Below are positions 5,047 through 12,614 of a stretch of DNA of 13,358 bases, in pieces; positions within the stretch are counted from its first letter, which is position 1, and every line of letters begins with the position of its first letter. The notes under the pieces were generated by a model. It was given only the letters and a program-made list of their open reading frames with translations. It did no database searches and was not told where the DNA came from. This DNA is from an uncultured Alphaproteobacteria bacterium. Lineage in GTDB: Bacteria; Pseudomonadota; Alphaproteobacteria; Micropepsales; Micropepsaceae. The stretch lies in contig CAIXUE010000291.1 in assembly GCA_903922545.1 (NCBI GenBank), positions 1 to 13,358 on the forward strand, written 5' to 3'. The translations under genes were made by a program, and so were the position numbers.

Positions 5047-7500
5047 ATGCTCACCCCCCTGTTTCAGGACTGGTTCGCCAAACGCGGCTGGACGCCGCGC
5101 CCGCACCAATTGGCTTTGGTGGACGCCGCAGCCCGTGGTGAGAGCGTTCTGCTGGTCGCGCCCACCGGCGGCGGCAAGACTCTCGCGGGGTTTTTGCCCA
5201 GCCTGCTCGAGCTGTCCGCCAACCCCCCGAAAATGCGGGCTAGACGATTGCATACGTTATATATTTCCCCCCTCAAGGCTTTGGCGGTGGACGTGGCGCG
5301 CAATCTCGACGCCCCCATCGCCGAAATGAATTTGGCCATCACAGTCGAAACCCGGACCGGCGACACCCCCGCCTCCCGCAGAGCCCGCCAGCGCCACACC
5401 CCGCCCGATATTCTTCTGACCACGCCAGAACAGTTGGCGTTGCTGCTTGCGCATGCGCGCGCGGATCAATTGTTTTGCGGATTAAAGACCGTGGTGCTGG
5501 ATGAACTGCATGCGCTTTACAATTCCAAGCGCGGCGATCTTTTGGCATTGGGTTTGGCGCGGCTTTCGAAACTGGCGCCGGATCATCGCAGAGTTGGGCT
5601 TTCGGCAACGGTGGCTGATCCCAAACCGCTGCAGCGTTATTTGATGCCGCAAACAGAAGAAGAATCTTTGTCTGTGTTGGTGCGCGCGGCGGGCGGGGCC
5701 GTGCCGCAAATTTCCATCAGCGCTTCGGATGCCTATGTTCCCTGGGCCGGACATCTGGCGCGCCATGCCATGGCGGATGTGATGGCGGCAATTGGCGCCG
5801 CCAAAACCGCGCTGGTTTTCGTCAACACCCGCAGCCAGGCGGAACGCACCTTCCAGGAATTGTGGCGCCTCAACGATCAGAACTGGCCCATCGCTTTGCA
5901 TCATGGTTCGCTGTCGCCCGAACAGCGGCGCAAGGTCGAAGCGGCGATGGCCAAGGGCAGTCTGCGCGCCGTGGTCTGCACCTCGACCCTGGATCTGGGC
6001 ATTGACTGGGGCGCGGTCGATAAAGTCATTTGCATCGGCGCGCCCAAGGGTGCGGCCCGGCTGGTGCAGCGTATCGGCCGCGCCAATCACCGGCTGGATG
6101 AACCCAGCGATGCGCTGCTGGTGCCGGCCAACCGGTTTGAAGTGCTGGAATGCAATGCCGCGCGCGACGCGGTGCTGGCGGGCGAACTGGATGGCGAGCG
6201 GCTGAAGATAGGCAGCCTGGATGTATTGGCCCAGCATGTGCTGGGTATGGCGGTGGCGGCGCCCTTTGATGCCGATGAATTGTACCACGAAGTGCGCGCC
6301 GCTTCGCCTTATGCCGCGCTGGGCAAAGCCGATTTCGATGCGGTGGTGGATTTTGTCGCCACCGGCGGGTACGCGCTCAAAAGCTATGACCGCTATGCGC
6401 GGCTTCGCAAAACCACCGATGGCAAATATCGCCTGGCCCATCCGCGACTGGCGCAAACCTATCGCCTCAATGCCGGGGTGATTGTCGAAGACCCGATGGT
6501 CGAGATTCGCCTGCAATCCAAAGGCCGGCCGGCGGGCGGCGGCGGGCGGCGGCTGGGGCAGCTGGAGGAATATTTCATCGAGCAATTGTCGGTGGGCGAT
6601 ACCTTCGTGTTCGCCGGCGATATTTTGCGCTTCGAGGGCCTGCGCGAAGACGCGGCCTATGTCACCCGCGCGAAGGATCCCGAGGCGCAGGTCCCCAGCT
6701 ATAATGGCGGGAAATTTCCGCTTTCCACATTTCTGGCTCAGCGGGTGCGCGAAATGGTCAGCAATCCGCAAAGCTGGGTGCATCTGCCTGAGCCGGTGCG
6801 CGAATGGCTGAAGATTCAGGAATGGCGCAGCGTGATTCCAAAGTCCGGCCAGCTTCTGGTCGAGACTTTTCCCCGCGGCAAAAAACATTATCTGGTCTGC
6901 TATCCGTTTGAAGGCAGGCTGGCGCATCAGACCTTGGGCATGCTTTTGACGCGGCGGCTTGAGCGACTGCATCTGCGGCCACTGGGTTTTGTCGCCAATG
7001 AATATGCCCTGGCGGTGTGGGCGGCGCGCGACATGTCGGCTCTTAATCTGGATGCGCTGTTCGACGCCGACATGCTGGGCGATGACCTGGACGCATGGCT
7101 GGCGGATTCCAATCTCTACAAGCGCACCTTCCGCAATGTCGCCATTATCGCCGGACTGATCGAGCGCAAAATGCCTGGCAAGGAAAAAAGCGGACGGCAG
7201 GTGACATTTTCCTCCGACCTGATTTATGACGTACTGCGCGCCCATGAACCGGATCATGTGCTGCTGCGCGCCACCTATGCTGATGCGGGAACCGGCTTGC
7301 TCGACATTGCGCGGCTCTCCGATATGCTGGCGCGGGTGAAAAAACGAATCGTCAGCCGCAAGCTGGACCGGGTTTCGCCCCTGGCGGTTCCGGCGTTGCT
7401 GGAAATTTCCCGCGAAATGGTGGCGCGCGGCGAAGTGGATGAAGATATCCTGCGGGACAATGAAGACGCCCTGATTGCGGATGCGATGCGTGTGGACTGA
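5047..7500 (+). CDS. Lhr-Core DEXH-box helicase (ligase-associated DNA damage response)
   Basis: An 817-residue superfamily 2 DNA helicase of the Lhr-Core type, normally part of a gene cluster with a DNA ligase, an MBL exonuclease and the PdeM phosphoesterase. Motifs are complete: ARPHQ-like PRPHQL (18-22), Walker A APTGGGKT (38-45), YISPLKALA (72-80), DEXH box DELH (152-155), SAT (186-188), second RecA domain with VFVNTRSQAE (257-266), CTSTLDLGIDWG (311-322) and QRIGRANHR (341-349). The C-terminal half carries the Lhr winged-helix and core domains. Family members are ATP-driven 3'-5' helicases that unwind RNA:DNA hybrids. The ATG at 5047 matches family N-termini (LFQDWFAKRGWTPRPHQ); an upstream TTG at 5017 would add an unrelated decapeptide. 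It overlaps pdeM at its 3' end. Confidence 0.92.
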   Translation: MLTPLFQDWFAKRGWTPRPHQLALVDAAARGESVLLVAPTGGGKTLAGFLPSLLELSANPPKMRARRLHTLYISPLKALAVDVARNLDAPIAEMNLAITVETRTGDTPASRRARQRHTPPDILLTTPEQLALLLAHARADQLFCGLKTVVLDELHALYNSKRGDLLALGLARLSKLAPDHRRVGLSATVADPKPLQRYLMPQTEEESLSVLVRAAGGAVPQISISASDAYVPWAGHLARHAMADVMAAIGAAKTALVFVNTRSQAERTFQELWRLNDQNWPIALHHGSLSPEQRRKVEAAMAKGSLRAVVCTSTLDLGIDWGAVDKVICIGAPKGAARLVQRIGRANHRLDEPSDALLVPANRFEVLECNAARDAVLAGELDGERLKIGSLDVLAQHVLGMAVAAPFDADELYHEVRAASPYAALGKADFDAVVDFVATGGYALKSYDRYARLRKTTDGKYRLAHPRLAQTYRLNAGVIVEDPMVEIRLQSKGRPAGGGGRRLGQLEEYFIEQLSVGDTFVFAGDILRFEGLREDAAYVTRAKDPEAQVPSYNGGKFPLSTFLAQRVREMVSNPQSWVHLPEPVREWLKIQEWRSVIPKSGQLLVETFPRGKKHYLVCYPFEGRLAHQTLGMLLTRRLERLHLRPLGFVANEYALAVWAARDMSALNLDALFDADMLGDDLDAWLADSNLYKRTFRNVAIIAGLIERKMPGKEKSGRQVTFSSDLIYDVLRAHEPDHVLLRATYADAGTGLLDIARLSDMLARVKKRIVSRKLDRVSPLAVPALLEISREMVARGEVDEDILRDNEDALIADAMRVD

Positions 7501-8176
7501 CCTTTCAATCACCATCAATGGCGAGACATTGCTGCTCGATACCTCGGGCGCGGCTTTCTGGCCGGCTGAGCGCAGCCTGATTTTCGCCGATATGCATCTG
7601 GAAAAAGGCAGCGCCTATGCGCGGGGCCGCCAGTTCCTGCCGCCTTATGACAGCATGGCCACCTTGATGCGCATGGCCGCGGCGGTGGCCAAGTTCAATC
7701 CCAAACGCATCATCGCGCTGGGCGACAGCTTTCATGACGGCGGCGCGGCGGAGCGCCTGCCCGCCGAGGCGCGCGCGCTTCTGACGGCGATGGCGCCGGA
7801 GTTTGTCTGGATCAGCGGCAATCACGATCCCGATCCGCCATCCTGGGCCGGCGGCATCGTCACCGAAGAATGGTCCGCAGGGGGGCTCATCTTCCGCCAT
7901 GAGCCTTCAGCCGATTGCCGGCCGGGCGAAATCGCGGGGCATCTGCACCCTTGCGCCAGTGTCGCCAAATGGGGCCGCTCGGTGCGGCGGCGCTGTTTTG
8001 CCGCCGACACGCGCCGCATGATCCTGCCGTCTTTCGGGGCCTATACCGGCGGGCTGGATGTGGGCGAAATACCCATCGCCGGATTATTCGGCGTGCGCTT
8101 CCACGCCTATATGCTGGGCACCGAGCGGGTTTATGCCATTCCGAGAGAGCCGGTCCGAAAAATTCGAACAGCATAA
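7481..8176 (+). CDS. pdeM: PdeM-type metallophosphoesterase / DNA endonuclease
   Basis: A calcineurin-like metallophosphoesterase of about 231 residues, matching the 'ligase-associated DNA damage response endonuclease PdeM' family. Metal-binding motifs in order: DMHLEKG (D37, H39), GDSFHD (D82), GNHD (N114, H115), H140 in RHEP, and GHLHP (H154, H156). LLLDTSGAAFWPAERSLIFAD is the characteristic N-terminal stretch of the family. Characterised members are Mn-dependent phosphodiesterases with DNA endonuclease activity. Starts at ATG 7481 or GTG 7490 are both plausible; either overlaps the end of the helicase gene (20 or 11 nt), indicating translational coupling. The stop codon lies in the left arm of a long palindrome. 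The ligase and exonuclease usually grouped with this pair are not next to it. Confidence 0.9.
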   Translation: MRCVWTDLSITINGETLLLDTSGAAFWPAERSLIFADMHLEKGSAYARGRQFLPPYDSMATLMRMAAAVAKFNPKRIIALGDSFHDGGAAERLPAEARALLTAMAPEFVWISGNHDPDPPSWAGGIVTEEWSAGGLIFRHEPSADCRPGEIAGHLHPCASVAKWGRSVRRRCFAADTRRMILPSFGAYTGGLDVGEIPIAGLFGVRFHAYMLGTERVYAIPREPVRKIRTA

Positions 8177-8246
8177 GGCGAGGAATTTTGGTTCCTGGGC
8201 AGGAGCGACGAGCCGACGAACCCAGGGACCAAAAGGGACCGCCTTA
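8174..8246. repeat. long imperfect palindrome between convergent genes
   Basis: The arms TTTTGGTTCCTGGG (8186-8199) and CCCAGGGACCAAAA (8221-8234) pair over 14 positions with one exception, T8193/G8227, which is a G-U wobble in plus-strand RNA and an A/C mismatch in minus-strand RNA. The 21-nt loop contains two CGACGA copies. An outer stem TAAGGCG / CGCCTTA (8174-8180 / 8240-8246) closes a 5x5 internal loop and includes the stop codons of both convergent genes. The T-run is in the 5' arm and the A-run in the 3' arm on both strands, so it lacks the U-tail of an intrinsic terminator. It may protect transcript ends or be a dispersed palindromic repeat. Confidence 0.75.
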
Positions 8247-8996
8247 GGCCGGGCGGCGGAATATGACAGATGATAGCCAGCCCATGAGCAGCGCCATCAC
8301 CACCGCGGCAAGGCCATAGCCGAAAGGCTGGTTGTGCGCCCAGTTGTAAAGGCGCCGCTCCAGCCCGGTCTGGTCGATGAACAGCGGCGTGGATTGGGCG
8401 CTTTCCACATTGCCGCCCCGCACCAGATAGACTTCCACGTCATATTGGCCCACCGACACGCCCGCCGGCACCGGCACATGGGCGCGAAACAGCGTGTCGC
8501 TGAGAAATTCGACGCCGGATGGGGCTTCGCGATAAAGCCCCTGACCGGTCATCAGCCTGAGCGCCGCCTGGCGAAACGGTTCGACATCATGATGGGCATG
8601 CACGGTGTCGGGTTGCAGGCTGTCAACGCCGATGCCGTACCGCGCCAGGGTGGCGGCCGGGGCGATCGCCTTTAGCGGCCTTGTACTGGCGAGGTAATAA
8701 TAGGCCGGCATGCCGGTCAGGCTGGCGGCGTCGTGGTTGATCCACACACCCGCCACCCGGTCGCGCCGCCGCACGGTGAGTTCGGTATCGGGGCCGCGCA
8801 CCACCACCACAATGTCACGGCCGGATACCTTGGCCTGCTGCTCGACATCGCCAAACACAACGATATCGCTGCCGGTATAATTGGAGGTGATCTGGATCAC
8901 GTCCTGGCTGACGCCCGAGACAAGATTTTCATCGCCCCAAGCAGGCATCACCGCGGGCGTCGCGAGGAGCATCAGGGGCAAAAGCCAGCGCTTCAT
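8244..8996 (-). CDS. TIGR02186 / Alph_Pro_TM family periplasmic membrane-anchored protein
   Basis: A 250-residue protein with a signal peptide (KRWLLPLMLLATPAVMPAWG, 2-21), a periplasmic beta-rich region (about 25-215) and one C-terminal membrane helix (about 226-246, YGLAAVVMALLMGWLSSVIF) ending in a short positively charged RRPA tail. The ITSNYTGSDIVVFG (36-49), VVVRGPDTELTVRRRDRVAGVWIN (64-87) and FRAHVPVPAGVSVGQYDVEVYL segments match the alphaproteobacterial TIGR02186 family of unknown function. The ATG overlaps the stop of the upstream TauE/SafE gene by 1 nt (TGATG), so the two are translationally coupled. The frame stays open far upstream through the permease gene, but the signal peptide fixes the start at 8996. 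It converges on pdeM. Confidence 0.88.
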   Translation of the reverse strand: MKRWLLPLMLLATPAVMPAWGDENLVSGVSQDVIQITSNYTGSDIVVFGDVEQQAKVSGRDIVVVVRGPDTELTVRRRDRVAGVWINHDAASLTGMPAYYYLASTRPLKAIAPAATLARYGIGVDSLQPDTVHAHHDVEPFRQAALRLMTGQGLYREAPSGVEFLSDTLFRAHVPVPAGVSVGQYDVEVYLVRGGNVESAQSTPLFIDQTGLERRLYNWAHNQPFGYGLAAVVMALLMGWLSSVIFRRPA

Positions 8997-9910
8997 CACG
9001 CCCCCATCTGGATGGTGTAGATATCGCGCGGCCTGACCACCAGGCCCCACAACAGACCGAAGCAAACCGCCAGCACCAGCACGGCCAGAAGAAAGCGGAT
9101 CTGTTCGCCGCGCAGCTTGCCGCCGGCGCGCACCCCCAGCTGGGCGCCCACCACCCCGCCCATGATCAGGAACGCCGCCAGCACAATGTCCACCGCATAA
9201 TTGCTGGTCGCCTGCAACAAAGTGGTGATGGCGGTGATGCCGATGATCTGGGTGAGCGATGTGCCGATCACCACATTGGTGGGCATGCGCAAAAGATAGA
9301 TCATCGCGGGCACGATGATGAAACCGCCGCCAATGCCCATGATGGCGCTGAGTGTGCCGACCACAAAGCCGATCAGCACCGGGGGAATGACGCTGATGTA
9401 AAGCCGCGACTGGCGAAAGCGCAGGCGCAGCGGCAGGCCGTGAATCCAGACATGGTTGACCGGATGCACCGGCGCGGGGCCCTGGCCACGGGTGGCGCGC
9501 AGCGCGTTCCAGCTTTCCTGCAGCATCAATCCGCCCACCGCCGCCAGCAGCACGACATAGGAAAGCGAGACCACCAGGTCCATCTGCCCGGCTTTCTTCA
9601 TCACCGCGAACAGCCAGACCCCGAACAGGGTGCCGAAAAACCCGCCGCTCAACATCACCCCGGCCATGGTGAAATCGATGGCGCGTTTGCGCCATTGCGC
9701 CAGGGCGCCGGAAATCGAGGAGGCGGTGATGTGGCTGAGGGTGGTAGCCACCGCGACCGTGGACGGGATTCCGTAAAACACCAAAAGCGGTGTCAGAAGA
9801 AAGCCGCCGCCCACGCCGAACAGTCCGGAGAGAAATCCGACGCCCAGACCCATGCCCAGGATGATGATCCAGTGCACGGACATCTCTGCAATCGGCAGAT
9901 AAATCTCCAT
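8996..9910 (-). CDS. TauE/SafE family permease (predicted anion exporter)
   Basis: A 304-residue polytopic inner-membrane protein of the TauE/SafE family (PF01925). It shows the internal duplication typical of the family: GLFGVGGGFLLTPLLVFYGIP (29-49) and the related MGIGGGFIIVPAMIYLLRMP (191-210), each followed by a V-x-T/G-T-S/L helix. A charged loop (about 136-170) separates the two halves. Members have been proposed to export sulfite, sulfoacetate or related organosulfur compounds, but substrates vary and none is implied here by neighbours. The ATG at 9910 is used; an internal ATG 9 codons in is possible. It is the first gene of a two-gene unit with the TIGR02186 protein, a pairing seen in Alphaproteobacteria. 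Confidence 0.9.
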   Translation of the reverse strand: MEIYLPIAEMSVHWIIILGMGLGVGFLSGLFGVGGGFLLTPLLVFYGIPSTVAVATTLSHITASSISGALAQWRKRAIDFTMAGVMLSGGFFGTLFGVWLFAVMKKAGQMDLVVSLSYVVLLAAVGGLMLQESWNALRATRGQGPAPVHPVNHVWIHGLPLRLRFRQSRLYISVIPPVLIGFVVGTLSAIMGIGGGFIIVPAMIYLLRMPTNVVIGTSLTQIIGITAITTLLQATSNYAVDIVLAAFLIMGGVVGAQLGVRAGGKLRGEQIRFLLAVLVLAVCFGLLWGLVVRPRDIYTIQMGA

Positions 9911-9950
9911 TCAACGCCTGTATTGCGTGTTTGCGGCAATGTGCGCGCGG

Positions 9951-9970
9951 CCGCAAAAGCGGTCAACCGC
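9951..9970 (-). terminator. weak candidate terminator after the PodJ-like gene
   Basis: Read on the minus strand, GCGG-TTGA-CCGC is followed directly by TTTT, about 25 nt after the stop of the PodJ-like gene. The stem is short and the T-run only four bases; an alternative hairpin CCGC-TTTT-GCGG shares the same bases. It is at best a weak intrinsic terminator. Confidence 0.3.
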
Positions 9971-9992
9971 GGAGCGTGAGGAAAATCAGGCT

Positions 9993-11126
9993 TTAATTGC
10001 CGGCCAGGTCCGCCATTTCGGGCGGAACGTTCGCGGCCTGGTTCAGCGCGCCGGCCTTGAAGCTGGCGGCCGATTTCTGCGCCGCGTTGCGGTCGTCATC
10101 CGAAAGCTGGCTGCCCAGCACGGTCAGGCGCGACTTGGATTCGGTGTCGCCCTGGGCGGAAGCGATGGCATACCATTTGTAAGCGTCCAGCAGGCTCTGG
10201 GGCACGCCGTCGCCGCGTTCATACAGAACCGCGAGATTGAACTGGGAGTCCGCCAGGCCCAGCGCCGCCGCCTTGGCGAACCAGCGGGCCGCTTCGGCCA
10301 TGTCTTTCTTGCCGGCAGCGCCGCTGGCATAGGCCACGGCCAGATTGTGCATCGCCTTGCGATTGCCCTGGTTGGCGGCCAGTTGATACCAGTGGGTGGC
10401 GGTGGCCGGATTGGCGGTGACGCCCTGGCCGCGTTCATAAGCGGCGCCCAGGCGATACTGCGCCACGGCTTGGCCCTGTTCGGCGGCGCGTTCCAGCCAC
10501 TTGTCGGCATCGGCGGGATTGGCCGGCACGCCGTCGCCGTCCAGTTCTTTCAGGCCGATGATGGTCTGGGCGAGAGGATTGCCGCTGTTGGCCAGCTGGG
10601 TGATGCGATCCAGGCTCGGCGCCGGGCCCTTGGCGGTGTTGGTGGCGGGCGCGGTCTGCGGCGCTGCGCCTTGCGGCGTGGCGGCTTGCGGCTGCGCCGG
10701 ACGTGCGGCGGTGGGACGGGCAGGGGCCGTAGCGCGCGGCGCCGTGGCGGGCGGCGTATTCAGGGCCTGGCTGTTGTTGTCAGCCGGGGTGGGCGCCGGC
10801 GGCGCAGGCGTGAAAGCGTTGCTGATGGCGGCATGCTGTTCTGCTGTCGCGGCCACGCCCGCGGGGCTGTGGCCAATCCGCTGGCTGAGCATGATGCCCG
10901 AAGCCAGCGCCAGGATCAGGATGGCGGCGATGACGGTGGGGACCAGATAGCGCGGCGATCCCGTACTTTCGGCGGAACGGGCGCCCAGCGAGAAGCGGCT
11001 GCCCTTGACGGTTTCGGCTTCGGCGGCGGCGCGGGCGGAGCGCGGCGGCCAGGAAATTGTCGTCGGCTGTCGGCTCGATCGCGCCTTCGGGCGCGACGGG
11101 GGCGAAAGCATCGGTGGCAAACGCAT
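9993..11126 (-). CDS. PodJ-like protein, C-terminal part (TM helix and SEL1 repeats), separated by a frameshift
   Basis: This frame carries the C-terminal half of a polar-localisation-type protein. From about residue 31 of the frame (KAEAETVKG region) coding resumes after the shift. It contains one membrane helix (60-82, YLVPTVIAAILILALASGIML), an Ala/Pro/Thr-rich linker (about 105-168) and four SEL1-type repeats (about 180-325; e.g. WLERAAEQGQAVAQYRLGAAYERG, WYQLAANQG, WFAKAAALG, WYAIASAQG) that would face the periplasm, then a short QLSDDDRNAAQKSAASF tail. The ATG at 11126 is not a credible start, since the first ~30 residues are low-complexity shadow of the other frame. With the upstream frame it makes an ~815-codon gene. 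SEL1 repeats are protein-binding scaffolds. Related PodJ in Caulobacter organises the flagellar pole. Confidence 0.8.
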   Translation of the reverse strand: MRLPPMLSPPSRPKARSSRQPTTISWPPRSARAAAEAETVKGSRFSLGARSAESTGSPRYLVPTVIAAILILALASGIMLSQRIGHSPAGVAATAEQHAAISNAFTPAPPAPTPADNNSQALNTPPATAPRATAPARPTAARPAQPQAATPQGAAPQTAPATNTAKGPAPSLDRITQLANSGNPLAQTIIGLKELDGDGVPANPADADKWLERAAEQGQAVAQYRLGAAYERGQGVTANPATATHWYQLAANQGNRKAMHNLAVAYASGAAGKKDMAEAARWFAKAAALGLADSQFNLAVLYERGDGVPQSLLDAYKWYAIASAQGDTESKSRLTVLGSQLSDDDRNAAQKSAASFKAGALNQAANVPPEMADLAGN

Positions 11127-12441
11127 CGGCCGCGAAGGGATCCGGATCGTTCAGCGCCTGTGCTTCACCGGCATAGGAAGGCGGCGGTTCGGCGAAAGGC
11201 GGCGCTTCGAAGCTTTCCGGCGCGGCGAAAGGCTTCTGGTCGAAAATGGCCGGGTCATAGCTGGGCTCGGCCGGCGCATGGGCCGGCTTGTTGCCGCTGG
11301 CCAGGTTGGCGCGCAGCTCATCGAGCAGCTCGCCATGATGTTTTTCAACGGTCTCGATGCGGCGGCTGATGCCGCGCAGGGAATCTTCCAGGCCGGCGGT
11401 GGGATCGTTGGTCTCAAGCCGGGTGACCAGGTTGCCAAGGGCCCGTTCAATGCTGTCCAGCCGGCGTTCCATCGCCGGATCGGCGCTGCGCGCTTCCAGA
11501 GTTTCGAGATTTTCTTCAAGACGGCCGATGGCGCCGTCGATTTCGGCATTGCGCTTTTGCAGTTCGGCCTGGTCGCCGGCGCGCACGCCGGCCTGGGATT
11601 CCAGCCGTTCCAGCGCATGATCGAGCGCATTGGTGTTGAAGTGCGAAGCTTTTTCCACCGCCGCCAGACGCTGGTCCAGCATGCGCGCGGTTTCCGCCTC
11701 AAAGGCGGCGAAACGGTTGCGGGTTTCTTCCTCGACCGCCGAAACGCGCGCATCCATGCGCCGCGCCGTGGCTTCGATATCGGTGCGAACCTGGCCCAGC
11801 CGTCCGGCAAGCTGTTCCAGATTGCCGGAGATGGACGTGACCTGCTGCGCCGACTGGGTGGCGGTCTGGGTGATCTGATCGGCCAGGCGCGACAGGCCCT
11901 GATGCAGCGCCTTGACCGCATCCTTCAGGCCGTCCTGCGCCGAACTGCGTTCCAGCCGTTCCAGGCGTTCGCTGATCGCCACGACATGGTTGCCCATCTG
12001 ATCGAAGGCCTGGGACTGTTCGCGGGTGGCGATATTGATTTCGCTGGCCGCACGGTTCATCGCGCGGTTGTTTTCGCTCTGGCTGCGTTCGGCCGAATCC
12101 AGCCGGCGCGCCACGGTGCGAAGATGGTCATCAATGCGGCGCCAGGATTCGCTGGATTCTTCCTCGCTGCGGCTGACGCGGTTCAGCATTTCCTCGCTGT
12201 CGCGGCGGCTGGCGGAAGAGGCGGGCAGGCCCCAGGGGTCGAGCGGCGCCTGGGCCCGCTCAAAATAGCGTTCATAGGGCATGGCGGCCGGCGCCTCTTC
12301 GCCCAAATCGGAAAAACTGCGCAGAATGCGGCGCGTCAGCCATTCCCCGACCGACAGACCTTCCCGTCTGGCGGCGGCGCGGGCGGCCTCCCGCGCCTCT
12401 GGGGGTATGCCGGCAACATTCCAGGGAAGCTCTGCTCGCAT
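10780..12441 (-). CDS. PodJ-like protein, N-terminal coiled-coil part, separated by a frameshift
   Basis: The N-terminus PWNVAGIPPEAREAARAAARREG followed by LSVGEWLTRRIL closely resembles the start of PodJ-family SEL1 proteins, in which PWSVKGID-like and GEWLN motifs are conserved. Residues about 75-385 are predicted long coiled coil (repeated LERLE, LDSIERALGNL, RRIETVEKHH heptads), then an acidic Pro/Ala-rich linker up to DDNFLAAAL. Real coding in this frame ends at about 11040; the remaining residues to 10780 are Arg-rich shadow of the other frame. The protein is predicted to be cytoplasmic here and cross the membrane in the second half. No strong ribosome-binding site is visible before the ATG at 12441; GANTC lies 4 nt upstream. 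Polar localisation function is inferred by similarity, and PodJ identity is not proven. Confidence 0.8.
   Translation of the reverse strand: MRAELPWNVAGIPPEAREAARAAARREGLSVGEWLTRRILRSFSDLGEEAPAAMPYERYFERAQAPLDPWGLPASSASRRDSEEMLNRVSRSEEESSESWRRIDDHLRTVARRLDSAERSQSENNRAMNRAASEINIATREQSQAFDQMGNHVVAISERLERLERSSAQDGLKDAVKALHQGLSRLADQITQTATQSAQQVTSISGNLEQLAGRLGQVRTDIEATARRMDARVSAVEEETRNRFAAFEAETARMLDQRLAAVEKASHFNTNALDHALERLESQAGVRAGDQAELQKRNAEIDGAIGRLEENLETLEARSADPAMERRLDSIERALGNLVTRLETNDPTAGLEDSLRGISRRIETVEKHHGELLDELRANLASGNKPAHAPAEPSYDPAIFDQKPFAAPESFEAPPFAEPPPSYAGEAQALNDPDPFAADAFATDAFAPVAPEGAIEPTADDNFLAAALRPRRRRSRNRQGQPLLAGRPFRRKYGIAALSGPHRHRRHPDPGAGFGHHAQPADWPQPRGRGRDSRTACRHQQRFHACAAGAHPG
11022..11052 (-). 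other. frameshift junction in the PodJ-like gene
   Basis: Around here the coding frame moves by one nucleotide (the sequence behaves as if it has one extra base). Removing one C from the CCC/GGG run at 11033-11035 would give DNFLAAALRRAAAEAETVKG without interruption, joining the two halves smoothly. The context is an almost pure G/C tract. Confidence 0.65.
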
Positions 12442-12614
12442 CTCGAATCAATTGCACCGCGCACCCGCTATAGAAGGTATCGGCGCCAAGATATAGTGTA
12501 AAGGAATGATGTAAGTCCGAGGCGCTGTGAGAGGGGCTAACTGCTCAATCATGCACAGAGTTTTGGACCCGCAGCGTTAACGGGACGTTAGCGCCGCCAG
12601 CCTCGTACAGCCTT
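12442..12614 (-). promoter_or_regulatory. upstream region of the PodJ-like gene with CtrA-like and GANTC sites
   Basis: This 173-bp gap follows the CAP-domain gene on the minus strand and should hold the promoter of the PodJ-like gene. TTAA-N7-TTAG at 12577-12591 differs by one base from the CtrA full site TTAA-N7-TTAA; it also contains the inverted repeat TAACG-GGA-CGTTA. A GAATC (GANTC, CcrM methylation type) lies at 12445-12449, 4 nt before the ATG. AT-rich TATAT/TATAG stretches around 12465-12500 may contain a -10 element, but no clear -35 partner was found. Confidence 0.4.

Noticed and set aside
5482..7518. 678-codon open frame antisense to the Lhr-Core helicase
   Set aside because: It lies fully opposite a helicase with all motifs intact; its translation is rich in His, Arg and Gln and has no family features. 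It is a GC-bias shadow.
8186..8234. Standard intrinsic terminator between convergent genes
   Set aside because: The stem is long, but the U-tract lies before rather than after it on both strands.
8997..9956. Upstream extension of the TIGR02186 frame through the permease gene
   Set aside because: The translation is a shadow of TauE/SafE (Arg/His-rich), and the signal peptide at 8996 sets the true start.
9927..11369. 480-codon plus-strand frame across the PodJ-like gene
   Set aside because: Gly/Arg/Ala-rich low-complexity translation opposite SEL1 repeats; no domain seen.
11005..12501. 498-codon plus-strand frame opposite the coiled-coil region
   Set aside because: Antisense of a heptad-repeat gene, which leaves long open frames in GC-rich DNA; no credible start or domain.
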